Positions 1 to 8,240 are shown, numbered from the stretch's first letter. The stretch is 57,729 nucleotides of DNA from Mesobacillus selenatarsenatis SF-1 (GCF_000813125.1 NZ_BASE01000088.1:1-57729), one strand, 5' to 3'. Program-made: numbers and translations. The notes: generated by a model not told the origin, from the sequence alone.

Positions 1-1
1 A

Positions 2-135
2 GCAGCAGAGCCCAAAGCTGTCACGATTCCTTCGTTTTCTTGACAACTTTTCTGCAGCAGTGACCAAACCTGTCACGATTCTTTCGTTTTCTTGACAGCT
101 TTTCTGAAGAAGATCATAAAGCTGTCAAGAATCAC
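2..135. repeat. Tandem hairpin repeat, 52-bp period (about 2.5 units)
   Basis: Units begin at 2, 54 and 106 with GCAGCAG, GCAGCAG and GAAGAAG, exactly 52 bp apart. Each full unit carries two arms, AAAGCTGTCA-like (14-23, 66-75, 118-127) and TGACAGCTTT-like (41-50, 93-102), so each unit can fold into a hairpin with a 17-nt loop. The right arm of unit 2 (91-102) also pairs perfectly over 12 bp with the left arm of unit 3 (118-129). Unit 3 diverges after about 129. The array probably continues to the left of the window. It lies downstream of the mlpA terminator and codes for nothing I can see. Confidence 0.8.
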
Positions 136-176
136 CCGGTTATTCTACTTTCCACTGAGGCCCGTTACTGAATGGA

Positions 177-208
177 TTAAAAACAGCAGCTTCACATGGA
201 AGCTGCTG
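177..208 (-). terminator. Terminator downstream of mlpA
   Basis: A perfect 10-bp stem (184-193 with 199-208, CAGCAGCTTC/GAAGCTGCTG) with a 5-nt loop is followed, reading the minus strand, by a T-rich run (177-183). It sits 13 bp past the mlpA stop codon and fits a Rho-independent terminator. Confidence 0.85.
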
Positions 209-221
209 CAATGGGACAATT

Positions 222-1454
222 TTATAAGTTTGGCAGTTCGCCATTCGGACTGATCAACGAAACAGAGTATTTGTCTGTGAAGATCTTATTTGCCATGCCG
301 TCGACGCTATCCTTGGTCACCTGGTCGATTTGTTCGACGATTTCATCAAGGGAGCGGTGTCTTCTTAGCAGAAGTTCATTTTTTCCGTTTCTGCTCATAC
401 GGCTGTTTGTGCTCTCAAGACTTAGCATCAGACTGCCTTTTAGCTGCTCTTTGCTGTTGTTGAGTTCTTTCTCCGTAATTCCGTCTGCGCGCAGCTTTCC
501 GAGTGTGTCCTGGATTGTTTCATATAAAACGCCAAGCTGATTTGCACCGGTGCCGCCATAAATAGTCACCATTCCGCTGTCGCGATAAGCGGAGTGATAG
601 GAAAATACAGAATAAGCAAGGCCGCGTTGTTCACGTACCTCCTGGAACAATCTGCTGCTCATGCTGCCACCCAGTACATTGTTCAAGACAATTAGGCTAT
701 AGACGTCTGAATGGCCAATTTGCAATCCTTCAAACCCAAGGCACAGATGTGCTTGTTCAGTTTCTTTTTTCCGGGAAGCCTGTTTTGCATGGAACGCTGG
801 TTTCTCATACTCCATATTCTCTTTGCTCGCTTCATATGACCCAAAGAATTTTTCAGCATTATTAATGAAAGATTCCGGAACATTCCCAGCAATGGAAATG
901 ACCACGTTTTCCGGTCTGTAAGTATCATGCATATATTGCTCCAATTTTTCTCCGGTAAAACTTTGGAGCGTTTCTTCCGTACCAAGGATTGGATACCCCA
1001 GTGGATGGTCACCATAAACAGCCTGACTAAGCAAATCATGCACGATATCATCAGGTGTATCTTCATACATCTTGATTTCTTCATTTACAACGTTCTTCTC
1101 TTTATTTAGCTCCTCTGAATCAAAGGTAGAATTAAAGAACATATCGGCTAAAACTTCAAGTGCATATTGTGCATGATTATCTAACACCTTAGCGTAATAG
1201 CAAGTATATTCCTTGGAAGTGAATGCATTCACCTGGCCGCCAATGCTGTCAAAGGACTCTGCGATTTCTCTGGCAGACCTTGTTTTGGTGCCTTTGAAGA
1301 ACATATGCTCAAGGAAATGGGAAATCCCATTATTCTCTGGGTTTTCATTACGGGAGCCCGTTCCGATCCATACTCCGATTGCGACAGAACGGACAGTTGG
1401 GATTTGTTCTAGTACGATTCTTACACCGTTTTGGCATGTATATTTCTTTATCAT
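222..1454 (-). CDS. mlpA: M16-family zinc protease MlpA/YmxG
   Basis: A 410-residue M16 (pitrilysin/processing-peptidase-like) metalloprotease. The inverted zinc motif HFLEH is at residues 46-50, and the downstream glutamate helix (NEEIKMYEDTPDD) lies near 125. The C-terminal half carries the GGSMSSRLFQEVREQRGLAY signature typical of the family. The length matches the B. subtilis YmxG/MlpA protein (about 409 residues). The ATG is preceded by AGGAGG at about 8 nt, and a sigma-A-like promoter lies just upstream. In Bacillus this gene follows ylxY as it does here. Its substrate is not evident from the sequence; a cytoplasmic location is likely because no signal peptide is seen. Confidence 0.93.
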   Translation of the reverse strand: MIKKYTCQNGVRIVLEQIPTVRSVAIGVWIGTGSRNENPENNGISHFLEHMFFKGTKTRSAREIAESFDSIGGQVNAFTSKEYTCYYAKVLDNHAQYALEVLADMFFNSTFDSEELNKEKNVVNEEIKMYEDTPDDIVHDLLSQAVYGDHPLGYPILGTEETLQSFTGEKLEQYMHDTYRPENVVISIAGNVPESFINNAEKFFGSYEASKENMEYEKPAFHAKQASRKKETEQAHLCLGFEGLQIGHSDVYSLIVLNNVLGGSMSSRLFQEVREQRGLAYSVFSYHSAYRDSGMVTIYGGTGANQLGVLYETIQDTLGKLRADGITEKELNNSKEQLKGSLMLSLESTNSRMSRNGKNELLLRRHRSLDEIVEQIDQVTKDSVDGMANKIFTDKYSVSLISPNGELPNL

Positions 1455-1500
1455 TATATTCCTCCTCTGGAACGTGCTGCTAAAACTTCTGCATTTACTT

Positions 1501-1530
1501 AGTATAGTCCATTTAACTTACTTTTTCCAA
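1501..1530 (-). promoter_or_regulatory. Candidate sigma-A promoter for mlpA
   Basis: On the minus strand, TTGGAA (1525-1530) and TATACT (1501-1506) are separated by 18 bp in the 84-bp gap between ylxY and mlpA. This is a 4/6 and 5/6 match to the sigma-A consensus and would start transcription about 40 bp before the mlpA ATG. Confidence 0.5.
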
Positions 1531-1538
1531 ATACAATG

Positions 1539-2504
1539 CTATTCTTTCATTTTTTTTGCAGATACTATCCGATTTTCACTCAACATATTTGATACAGTTC
1601 CAATTTGTAGATCTTTACCTTTTATTTGTGTGATTAATTGGTCGAGTGAGGCAGCCGTCGACTCTGTTGGATGCATTAAAATCATTGCGCCATTATGAAC
1701 CTTACCCATCACCCTGTTGATCAGTTTTTCTGGCGATGGCTTCTGCCAGTCGATTGTATCAACACTCCACATGACAGTTCCTAACTTATGGGCTGCGGCA
1801 ATTTCAACTACCTCGTCCTTGTAATACCCGCTCGGTGGAGCGAACCATTTGGTTTTCACCCCGGTCACTGCTTCAATAACTTCATTTGTCCTCCTAATCT
1901 CTTCATTGATTTTAGGAGCAGAAAGCTGCTTCATATTTGGATGCGTAAATGAATGGTTTCCTATCTCATGACCTGCATCAGCAATCATTTTCGCCATACC
2001 TGGATTATTCTTTACCCATCTGCCTTCAAGAAAAAAACTAGCGGTCACATTATGCTTCTTCAATGTCGCCAGCATCCCGGACAAATACTCATTTCCCCAT
2101 GCTACATTGATAATAAAGCTGACCATTGGCTTTTCAGGATGTCCTTTGTAAATTGCCATGGGCGGCAAATCACTTAGATGGATTTCAGGAGGTACCTGTT
2201 TAAAGACTAGCTTTTCCGGGTCAAATTCCCCTTCCTTCTCCATCTTGCTAAATGATTTTTTCACATCTACTTTAAGACCGTTGTACCCGGGGATTACCTT
2301 CCAGACCGGATCCTTCCTGGCATCCGAAGGTTCAATTTCATATTCTTTTGCTTTCATTTCGATTTCTGACATCAATGAATTCTTATTCCCTGTCACCGCA
2401 AGAGTCCCGGTTTTAAGTCCTGTTACATATGTATGAGAGAATGGATTATTCACCATGGTCCAGCCTGCAATCAACATGACAGAAATTAATATGAACTTTC
2501 TCAT
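1539..2504 (-). CDS. ylxY: YlxY-type polysaccharide deacetylase-like protein
   Basis: A 321-residue secreted or membrane-anchored NodB-fold protein with a hydrophobic N terminus (residues 3-20). The second NodB motif, HSFTHP, is intact, as are the later W/P-rich motif (KTKWFAPPSG) and the final IILMHP-like motif (MILMHPTES). The first motif, normally TFDDG, reads IINVAWG, so the usual catalytic and metal-binding aspartates are missing. From memory this is typical of the YlxY family, in which activity is doubtful. The gene lies between pnp and mlpA as in B. subtilis, where YlxY is linked to sporulating Bacilli. The start has a GAGGAGG site about 8 nt upstream. Confidence 0.9.
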   Translation of the reverse strand: MRKFILISVMLIAGWTMVNNPFSHTYVTGLKTGTLAVTGNKNSLMSEIEMKAKEYEIEPSDARKDPVWKVIPGYNGLKVDVKKSFSKMEKEGEFDPEKLVFKQVPPEIHLSDLPPMAIYKGHPEKPMVSFIINVAWGNEYLSGMLATLKKHNVTASFFLEGRWVKNNPGMAKMIADAGHEIGNHSFTHPNMKQLSAPKINEEIRRTNEVIEAVTGVKTKWFAPPSGYYKDEVVEIAAAHKLGTVMWSVDTIDWQKPSPEKLINRVMGKVHNGAMILMHPTESTAASLDQLITQIKGKDLQIGTVSNMLSENRIVSAKKMKE

Positions 2505-2730
2505 TTAAAGTGCCTCCTCTTCTGTAAGGTCTCTTCATAGAAATGGCTTTGAGTCTCGGATGTACAAACAAGGCCGTATTTTATTTTATGAAGCAGAAGG
2601 ACAAGGTAGAACGAAAGACAATAGTGAGCGATCAGAAAAGAGAGGCTAAGGCTCTGGCAATCGCGGGAAGCTGCTGAGGATGGAGCTGAGCTTGGGGTTG
2701 TAAAGAAAGAGGCTTTGAGAAAACATTAAA
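2505..2730. other. Non-coding spacer between ylxY and pnp
   Basis: About 225 bp without a convincing gene. The longest plus-strand reading frame starting at an ATG here is about 29 codons and lacks a ribosome site. I see no clear sigma-A promoter for ylxY, so a sporulation-type promoter or read-through is possible but not shown. Confidence 0.4.
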
Positions 2731-2754
2731 AAGGCCGGGATTGGCCCCGGCCTT
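2731..2754 (-). terminator. Terminator downstream of pnp
   Basis: A 9-bp GC-rich stem (AAGGCCGGG 2731-2739 with CCCGGCCTT 2746-2754) and a 6-nt loop are followed by T residues on the minus strand. It begins 6 bp after the pnp stop codon. Confidence 0.9.
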
Positions 2755-2760
2755 CACTAA

Positions 2761-4878
2761 TTAAGATTGTTTTTCAGCTTTTTCACGCTGTTCTTTTAAC
2801 ACTGCCTTGCGTGAAAGATTGACTCTTCCTTGCTTGTCGATTTCAGTGACCTTAACGAGAAGTTCATCTCCCAGCTTAAGGACATCTTCAACTTTTCCTA
2901 CCCGCTCTTCAGCAAGCTCGGAAATGTGTACCAAACCGTCTTTTCCAGGGAAGATTTCCACAAACGCACCAAACTTTTCGATGCGGCGGACTTTGCCAAG
3001 ATACATCTCTCCGACTTCGACTTCACGGACGATATCTTCGATGATTTTCTTGGCCCTTTGAATCATTTCTTCGTCTACTGAACCAATAAATACCGTACCA
3101 TCTTGTTCGATATCGATTTTTACGCCAGTTTCTTCAATGATTTTATTGATCTGTTTTCCGCTTGGCCCAATGACGTCACGAATTTTATCCGGCTTGATCC
3201 ACATCGTAATGATTTTAGGAGCATATTGTGAAAGCTGCTCACGTGGTTCTTTGATAGTGGCAAGCATAGATTCAAGAATATGCATACGACCTTTTTTCGC
3301 CTGTTGTAACGCTTCATCAAGAATCTCACGGGATAACCCATCAATCTTGATATCCATCTGCAATGCCGTAACACCTTTTGCCGTTCCGGCTACTTTGAAG
3401 TCCATGTCACCAAGGTGGTCTTCCATACCCTGGATATCAGAGAGAATAGAGTAGTGTTCTCCTGATTTGATTAGACCCATAGCAATACCAGCTACCGGTG
3501 ATTTAATCGGCACACCAGCATCCATCAAAGCTAATGTACTTGCACAAATACTCGCCTGTGAAGTAGAACCATTTGATTCAAGAACCTCGGATACAAGGCG
3601 TACTGTATATGGGAAGTCTTTTTCATTAGGGATAACAGGTTCAAGCGCACGTTCACCAAGTGCACCGTGCCCAATTTCACGTCGGCCTGGTCCGCGAATC
3701 GGCCCAGTTTCACCTACAGAGAATAATGGGAAGTTATAATGGTGCATAAAACGTTTTTCTTCTTCGATTCCAAGGCCATCAAGGATTTGGACATCCCCCA
3801 TAGCTCCAAGTGTACAGATGCTCAAAGCCTGTGTTTGTCCCCTTGTGAACAAGCCCGAACCATGAGTTCGCGGAAGCATGCCTACTTCTGAAGAAAGCGG
3901 GCGGATTTCGTCGACTCCACGGCCGTCTGGACGTACTTTTTCTTCCGTAATCAAACGGCGCACTTCACCTTTGACGATTTTATCAAGGATCTGTTTCACC
4001 ATTTTAAGCTGGTCTGCATCCGCTTCCTGCTCTTCATATCGAGCAACAACGGAATTTTTCACTTCTTTGATTGCGTCTTCGCGTGCATGCTTTTCTTGTA
4101 CCTGGATTGCAGCAAGCATGTCTTGTTCGCAAATCCCGCGCACTTCCGCTTCTAACTCTTTGTCTATTTCAAAAAGAGTAATTTCGCGCTTCACTTTACC
4201 AACCTGTGCCACGATTTCCTGTTGGAAAGCAATGAGACGCTTGATTTCGTCATGTCCAAACATGATTGCTTCAAGCATTACTTCTTCAGGAACCTCATCA
4301 GCACCTGCTTCAACCATGTTGATCGCATCCATTGTACCCGCAACAACAAGATGCATATCACTCTTTTCTGTTTCTTCAACAGAAGGATTGATAATGAACT
4401 TTCCATCGATTCTTCCAACTGTCACACCAGCGATCGGTCCCTCAAATGGAATATCTGATACACATAGTGCCAGTGAAGAACCAAACATCGCTGCCATTTC
4501 TGACGAACAGTTTTGATCCACACTCATGACGATGCTGATTACTTGGACATCATTACGGAAACCATCAGCGAATAACGGACGGATTGGACGGTCAATCAAG
4601 CGGCTGGCCAGGATAGCCTTCTCACTTGGACGTCCTTCACGCTTAATAAAACCGCCTGGGATTTTACCAACAGCATATAATCTTTCTTCATAATTTACTG
4701 TTAGCGGGAAAAAGTCTAAATTCTTCGGTTCTTTTGAAGCAGTTGCAGTACTTAGTACTGCTGTATCGCCGTAACGGACAAGTACAGCTCCATTTGCCTG
4801 CTTAGCAAGCTGCCCAATTTCAACTGTCAGTTTACGGCCTGCCCAGTCAAAGGAAAAACTTTGTTTTTCTTGTTCCAT
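2761..4878 (-). CDS. pnp: Polyribonucleotide nucleotidyltransferase (PNPase)
   Basis: A 705-residue phosphorolytic 3'-to-5' exoribonuclease, the same length as B. subtilis PnpA. It has two RNase PH-like halves (about 1-220 and 310-540) around an all-helical linker, then a KH domain (about 550-615) and an S1 RNA-binding domain (about 620-690, [20 protein letters not shown]). The frame stays open to an ATG at 4911. I prefer the ATG at 4878 (MEQEKQSF) because GAGAGGGG lies about 9 nt before it and the protein then matches family length. It sits downstream of rpsO behind a terminator-like hairpin and may have its own promoter. PNPase degrades mRNA and is part of the RNA degradosome-like network. 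Confidence 0.97.
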   Translation of the reverse strand: MEQEKQSFSFDWAGRKLTVEIGQLAKQANGAVLVRYGDTAVLSTATASKEPKNLDFFPLTVNYEERLYAVGKIPGGFIKREGRPSEKAILASRLIDRPIRPLFADGFRNDVQVISIVMSVDQNCSSEMAAMFGSSLALCVSDIPFEGPIAGVTVGRIDGKFIINPSVEETEKSDMHLVVAGTMDAINMVEAGADEVPEEVMLEAIMFGHDEIKRLIAFQQEIVAQVGKVKREITLFEIDKELEAEVRGICEQDMLAAIQVQEKHAREDAIKEVKNSVVARYEEQEADADQLKMVKQILDKIVKGEVRRLITEEKVRPDGRGVDEIRPLSSEVGMLPRTHGSGLFTRGQTQALSICTLGAMGDVQILDGLGIEEEKRFMHHYNFPLFSVGETGPIRGPGRREIGHGALGERALEPVIPNEKDFPYTVRLVSEVLESNGSTSQASICASTLALMDAGVPIKSPVAGIAMGLIKSGEHYSILSDIQGMEDHLGDMDFKVAGTAKGVTALQMDIKIDGLSREILDEALQQAKKGRMHILESMLATIKEPREQLSQYAPKIITMWIKPDKIRDVIGPSGKQINKIIEETGVKIDIEQDGTVFIGSVDEEMIQRAKKIIEDIVREVEVGEMYLGKVRRIEKFGAFVEIFPGKDGLVHISELAEERVGKVEDVLKLGDELLVKVTEIDKQGRVNLSRKAVLKEQREKAEKQS

Positions 4879-5096
4879 ACATTTAAGCCCCTCTCTACCA
4901 TGAAAATCCATCCAGATTTACTATCTGGGAAAATTATTTAAAAACAGTACCATTGCCTGTCTTATAACAAATATACCTTTATAAAAGAGATTAAAACACA
5001 TAAGACGAGTCTGGTTAATCAGACATCGTTTTAATTGCCTGTCCTGCTTCAGGAGAAGACTTTTTATGTTATAGTATGCGCCAAAACACAGCGCTT
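4879..5096 (-). other. pnp leader region with small hairpins
   Basis: About 220 bp between the pnp start and its candidate promoter. On the minus strand it can form a 5-bp stem at 5042-5046/5050-5054 (TCCTG-CTT-CAGGA) and another at 5009-5013/5020-5024 (GTCTG/CAGAC). The pnp leader of E. coli is structured and autoregulated; whether this one is regulated is unknown. Confidence 0.35.
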
Positions 5097-5125
5097 AATA
5101 TCAATATAATGTTATGTACATTCAA
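5097..5125 (-). promoter_or_regulatory. Candidate promoter for pnp
   Basis: TTGAAT (5120-5125) and GATATT (5097-5102) on the minus strand lie 17 bp apart, each a 4/6 match to sigma-A boxes. It lies after the rpsO terminator hairpin and would produce a pnp leader of about 210 nt. Confidence 0.35.
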
Positions 5126-5141
5126 AAATTTTACCTAATAA

Positions 5142-5165
5142 AAAAGCGGGATAAATCCCGCTTTT
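5142..5165 (-). terminator. Terminator or attenuator downstream of rpsO
   Basis: A 9-bp stem (AAAAGCGGG 5142-5150 with CCCGCTTTT 5157-5165), a 6-nt loop and a T tail on the minus strand, 6 bp after the rpsO stop codon. It would separate rpsO from pnp or partly attenuate read-through. Confidence 0.85.
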
Positions 5166-5170
5166 AAAGA

Positions 5171-5440
5171 CTATCTACGTAGACCAAGCTTGTTGATTAA
5201 CTCGCGGTAACGAGCAACATCCTTGTTACGAAGGTAAGTCAAAAGATTACGACGCTTACCTACCATTTTTAAAAGACCGCGACGTGAGTGGTGGTCCTTC
5301 TTATGAACGCGCAAGTGGTCGTTCAATGTGTTGATTTCTGCAGTAAGGACAGCGATTTGAACTTCTGGAGATCCAGTATCACTTTCGTGAGTCTTGAATT
5401 CGTTGATAAGTTCGTTTTTACGTTCTTTTGTGATTGCCAT
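5171..5440 (-). CDS. rpsO: 30S ribosomal protein S15
   Basis: An 89-residue primary 16S rRNA-binding protein of the small subunit platform. It contains the hallmark [13 protein letters not shown] and the [15 protein letters not shown] / RRNLLTYLR helices. The ATG at 5440 (MAITKERK) is chosen over an in-frame ATG at 5455 because GGAGGTG precedes it by 7 nt and it gives the standard 89-residue length. It is flanked upstream by a structured leader and a promoter, and downstream by a terminator. Confidence 0.98.
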   Translation of the reverse strand: MAITKERKNELINEFKTHESDTGSPEVQIAVLTAEINTLNDHLRVHKKDHHSRRGLLKMVGKRRNLLTYLRNKDVARYRELINKLGLRR

Positions 5441-5520
5441 CCGTTTCACCTCCAATTAGTAATCCCCTGTTACCGAGCAAGCGTCGGTGACTCGACTTGC
5501 CAAGCAAAGGTTCTTTTTTG
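5441..5520 (-). promoter_or_regulatory. Structured rpsO 5' leader, possible S15 autoregulatory site
   Basis: The transcribed leader can form a hairpin with stem ACCGA/TCGGT (5472-5476 with 5484-5488 on the plus strand), then a G-rich stretch just before the ribosome site. A second inverted segment (TTGCC/AAGCAA region) lies at about 5497-5509. S15 is known to bind its own mRNA leader in Bacillaceae (Geobacillus stearothermophilus). The match here is by position and general structure only. Confidence 0.35.
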
Positions 5521-5532
5521 ATACGTTAATAA

Positions 5533-5561
5533 GAATACATCTTTTTACGACAAAAAGCAAG
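5533..5561 (-). promoter_or_regulatory. Candidate sigma-A promoter for rpsO
   Basis: On the minus strand, TTGCTT and TATTCT are separated by 17 bp in the gap between ribF and rpsO. This places the start site about 80 bp before the S15 ATG, upstream of the leader hairpin. Confidence 0.45.
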
Positions 5562-5562
5562 T

Positions 5563-6516
5563 CTAACCCTTGTTTTTTTCAAAGTAGAGCAATGCTTCTT
5601 GCTTGTCTTTTTCGATTTGGGCGACAAGCTGCTGTATTCCCTCGAATTTCCGCTCACTTCTTAGGCGCAGATGCCACTCTATCGCTGCTGACTCCCCGTA
5701 GATCTCTTTGTTAAAATTGAAGATGTGGACTTCCACTGATGGTTTGTCCTTTTTCTCCTTGTGGAAGGTTGGTTTGTAGCCGACATTGCATACACCTTCA
5801 TGCCATGCTCCTTCAATCTGGATCTTTACGGCGTAAACACCTGTAGGAGGAAGAATGTACTGGTCTTCCATCTGAACATTCGCCGTCGGAAAACCGATTG
5901 TGCGTCCGCGGCGTTCTCCATTTATAACTGTTCCCTTAGTGGTGTGAAATCTCCCTAGCAATGTGGGCATCTCCTCCACCTTTCCGTCCCTTAGAAGGGT
6001 ACGGATCAAAGTAGAGCTAACCTTTTCTTCTTCTTGATTGGACAGCTTTGATACTACTGTAAAATCGAATTTACCTCTCGAATGGAACTGGATTGTCTCC
6101 ATATTCCCTTTCCCCATTTTGCCGTAAGAATAGTCAAATCCTGCTACAACATGGTGTACATTCAACCCGATGATATATTGATCGACAAATTCCTGGGGCA
6201 AAAGACTTGAGAATTCGATTGAGAAGTTGACAACAAATAAGTAATCCACCCCTATATCCTCGACTATTCGAGTTTTATCATCCAAGGGTGTTATATATTC
6301 CATGTGTTGGACGCTCTTGCCAAGAACTACAGAAGGATGAGGATCAAAGGTCATGACCGCACTCTTCAGGCCTTTGGCTTCAGCCTCTTTTTTTGCTTCT
6401 TTGATGACCTGCTGATGCCCTAAATGTACTCCATCAAAATAGCCCAGGGCCATAGCCATCGCTGGAAAATCTTCTCTTCTATATTCATGAGGGTGGTTTA
6501 GCTTAATCAATTTCAC
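5563..6516 (-). CDS. ribF: Bifunctional riboflavin kinase / FAD synthetase
   Basis: About 317 residues (B. subtilis RibC is about 316). The N-terminal nucleotidyltransferase domain shows GYFDGVHLGHQ and a later SSTLIR motif, and makes FAD from FMN. The C-terminal riboflavin kinase domain shows GRTIGFPTANV, then VGYKPTF and VEVHIF. The frame opens with GTG at 6528. A second GTG at 6516 has AAGGTGAG about 7 nt upstream and is the better start. It lies directly after truB, as in B. subtilis, where RibC also affects riboflavin operon regulation by setting FMN levels. Confidence 0.96.
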   Translation of the reverse strand: MKLIKLNHPHEYRREDFPAMAMALGYFDGVHLGHQQVIKEAKKEAEAKGLKSAVMTFDPHPSVVLGKSVQHMEYITPLDDKTRIVEDIGVDYLFVVNFSIEFSSLLPQEFVDQYIIGLNVHHVVAGFDYSYGKMGKGNMETIQFHSRGKFDFTVVSKLSNQEEEKVSSTLIRTLLRDGKVEEMPTLLGRFHTTKGTVINGERRGRTIGFPTANVQMEDQYILPPTGVYAVKIQIEGAWHEGVCNVGYKPTFHKEKKDKPSVEVHIFNFNKEIYGESAAIEWHLRLRSERKFEGIQQLVAQIEKDKQEALLYFEKNKG

Positions 6517-6603
6517 GATATTACTCACCTTTTCTGACCCAGCTGCTCATTTATTAAGACAATTGCAATAATTGCTTATTAATAAGAAAAAGCAAAAGAT
6601 AGA

Positions 6604-7521
6604 CTACTGCTCATTTCTTAGTACTTTATCAGGCTTCATCATCCCAATTTTGGTTGGGTGTACCCTGTAGATCGCGAGCGCTTTTTCGTCTTCTGTTTCT
6701 ACTACGATAGGACCGTCAATCCCCTTAAAATCCTCCGGGATTGTAAGCAGTGCCCCATTTTTCACTTTCCCTGCTACTTTATCATTAATGCGATATTTCG
6801 GCAAATAAGAAATACCAGCTTCCAATGGGTGCAGAGCAGTCTCCAGCTCGCTTTCTTCTGCCAATTCTTCAAGCTGTTCAAAAGTATAGCAGTCCTCAAT
6901 AGTGAAGTCAGCGGATTGTATTCTCACAAGGGAAGACATATGTGCAGGATAGCCTAATTTTTCCCCAATCGTCACTGCCAATGTTCGAATGTACGTGCCC
7001 TTGCTGCATGATACTCGGAATTTAAAGCTAACCTGCTGACCTTCAAAAGAATCCCTGTCATCAAGAAGTTCTATGCCATAAATAGTGACCTTCCTGGTTG
7101 GCCTTTCGACTTCGATCCCTTGTCTTGCATACTCGTATAATTTTTTTCCGTTTACTTTTACAGCTGAATACATTGGTGGTGTCTGTTCAATTTCACCCTC
7201 CAGCGACTGGAGGACCCGTAAGATCTCGTCACTTTTTATTACCCTGTCAACTTGTTTTTCCTCGACCTTCTCACCTGAAGCATCTTCGGTAGTGGTCGTG
7301 AATCCAAGGGTGACTTCACCCTCATATGCCTTACCTGCATCTGTAATGTATTCGGCAATTTTTGTCGCCTTGCCAATACAAATTGGCAATACTCCAGTCA
7401 CATCAGGGTCAAGTGTGCCTGTATGCCCGACCTTCTTTGTTCTTAGCAGTTTCCTGAGTTTAAACACACAATCATGCGAAGTCATTCCCGCTGGTTTAAA
7501 TAGAGGCAGAATCCCTTCCAT
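6604..7521 (-). CDS. truB: tRNA pseudouridine(55) synthase
   Basis: A 305-residue enzyme that converts U55 in the T-loop of tRNAs to pseudouridine. The catalytic motif GHTGTLDPDVTGVLP has the nucleophile Asp at residue 38. It is followed by the conserved YSAVKVNGKKLYEYARQG and SCSKGTYIRTL segments. The C-terminal part is consistent with a small PUA-like RNA-binding region. The ATG has a GAGGT site about 7 nt upstream. It heads the truB-ribF pair, separated from rbfA by a terminator and a repeat-like spacer. Confidence 0.97.
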   Translation of the reverse strand: MEGILPLFKPAGMTSHDCVFKLRKLLRTKKVGHTGTLDPDVTGVLPICIGKATKIAEYITDAGKAYEGEVTLGFTTTTEDASGEKVEEKQVDRVIKSDEILRVLQSLEGEIEQTPPMYSAVKVNGKKLYEYARQGIEVERPTRKVTIYGIELLDDRDSFEGQQVSFKFRVSCSKGTYIRTLAVTIGEKLGYPAHMSSLVRIQSADFTIEDCYTFEQLEELAEESELETALHPLEAGISYLPKYRINDKVAGKVKNGALLTIPEDFKGIDGPIVVETEDEKALAIYRVHPTKIGMMKPDKVLRNEQ

Positions 7522-7551
7522 TTCTTTTACCTCGATTCTTTTATGTATTAG

Positions 7552-7645
7552 GCTCTTTTCTCAAACTTTGTTGCTATTGGCTACAAAGTAGAATTGAATG
7601 ACCTATGTTTCTTCACAAAATTAAAGCATATTATGAGAAAAGAGC
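7552..7645. repeat. Small inverted-repeat element (MITE-like)
   Basis: Perfect 12-bp terminal inverted repeats, GCTCTTTTCTCA (7552-7563) and TGAGAAAAGAGC (7634-7645), bound a 94-bp segment. An internal inverted repeat is CTTTGT/ACAAAG. No reading frame is present. It lies in the 319-bp rbfA-truB gap. A segment sharing GGCTCTTTTC and CTACTTTGTA occurs in the rimP-nusA gap. No target-site duplication is obvious, so mobility is inferred only from form. Confidence 0.5.
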
Positions 7646-7766
7646 TTGCAAACTTAATACCGACCTACAAAATGCTTTTTATCACGTTAAAATCGGCTTT
7701 AGGATTTTAACAACAACCTTTATGAAAACAGCCATGTATATTTTCGTTTTTACGACTCTTTTCGAA
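7646..7766. other. Remainder of the rbfA-truB spacer with a 9-bp hairpin
   Basis: A perfect inverted repeat GTTAAAATC (7686-7694) / GATTTTAAC (7703-7711) with an 8-nt loop, with no T tail on the minus strand. A further GACTCTTTTCGAAA segment at about 7755-7768 resembles the ends of the neighbouring element. No gene and no convincing promoter for truB were found. Confidence 0.45.
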
Positions 7767-7800
7767 AAAAATGGATAGACAAAAGTGTCTATCCATTTTT
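7767..7800 (-). terminator. Terminator downstream of rbfA
   Basis: A 14-bp stem including A/T ends (7767-7780 with 7787-7800, core ATGGATAGAC/GTCTATCCAT) with a 6-nt loop and T tail on the minus strand. It lies 40 bp after the rbfA stop codon and closes the rimP-nusA-infB operon. Confidence 0.88.
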
Positions 7801-7840
7801 CATATCAAGATCAACGGTTCTGACAATTATGTCTATCCGT

Positions 7841-8221
7841 TTAATCATTGTCCTTTTCTTGCTCTTCTTCTCCAGGCTGCTCATCCCTATGCAGCTCATG
7901 GATTAGCGAATTGATACGATTGCCATAAGCCATCGTTTCATCAAATTCAAAGATCAGTTCAGGAGTCTTTCTCAGGCGGATTCGCTGGCCAATTTCTGTC
8001 CTGATGAAGCCCTTGGCCTTCGCTAATCCTTTAAGAGTGTCTTCCCTCTGTTGTTCGTCGCCTAAAACAGAAATATACACCTTTGCCTGCTGAAGATCCC
8101 CTGTAACCTCGACATCCGTTACTGTTACGAAACCTACTCGCGGATCCTTGATTTTACGGCTGATGATATCGCCTATTTCTTTCTTCATTTGTTCGCCAAC
8201 ACGATTTACTCTATGACCCAT
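7841..8221 (-). CDS. rbfA: 30S ribosome-binding factor A
   Basis: A 126-residue KH-fold factor that binds immature 30S subunits and helps 16S 5'-end maturation and cold adaptation. Recognised from [42 protein letters not shown] and [14 protein letters not shown]. The ATG at 8221 is preferred to a TTG two codons earlier because GAGGTGA lies 6 nt upstream of it. The tail is acidic (EEEQEKDND). It is the last gene of the infB operon. Confidence 0.96.
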   Translation of the reverse strand: MGHRVNRVGEQMKKEIGDIISRKIKDPRVGFVTVTDVEVTGDLQQAKVYISVLGDEQQREDTLKGLAKAKGFIRTEIGQRIRLRKTPELIFEFDETMAYGNRINSLIHELHRDEQPGEEEQEKDND

Positions 8222-8240
8222 TTTCAATCACCTCGTTCTA

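Noticed and set aside
2-135. CRISPR array
   Set aside because: The units are directly adjacent imperfect 52-bp repeats without unique spacers, and no cas genes are present.
3878-4516. 212-codon plus-strand open frame
   Set aside because: Antisense shadow of pnp with serine-rich low-complexity translation.
6575-6586. 12-bp palindrome CTTATTAATAAG between ribF and truB
   Set aside because: Very AT-rich, with no T tail and no recognised operator match; it can easily arise by chance in a 42-percent-GC type genome.
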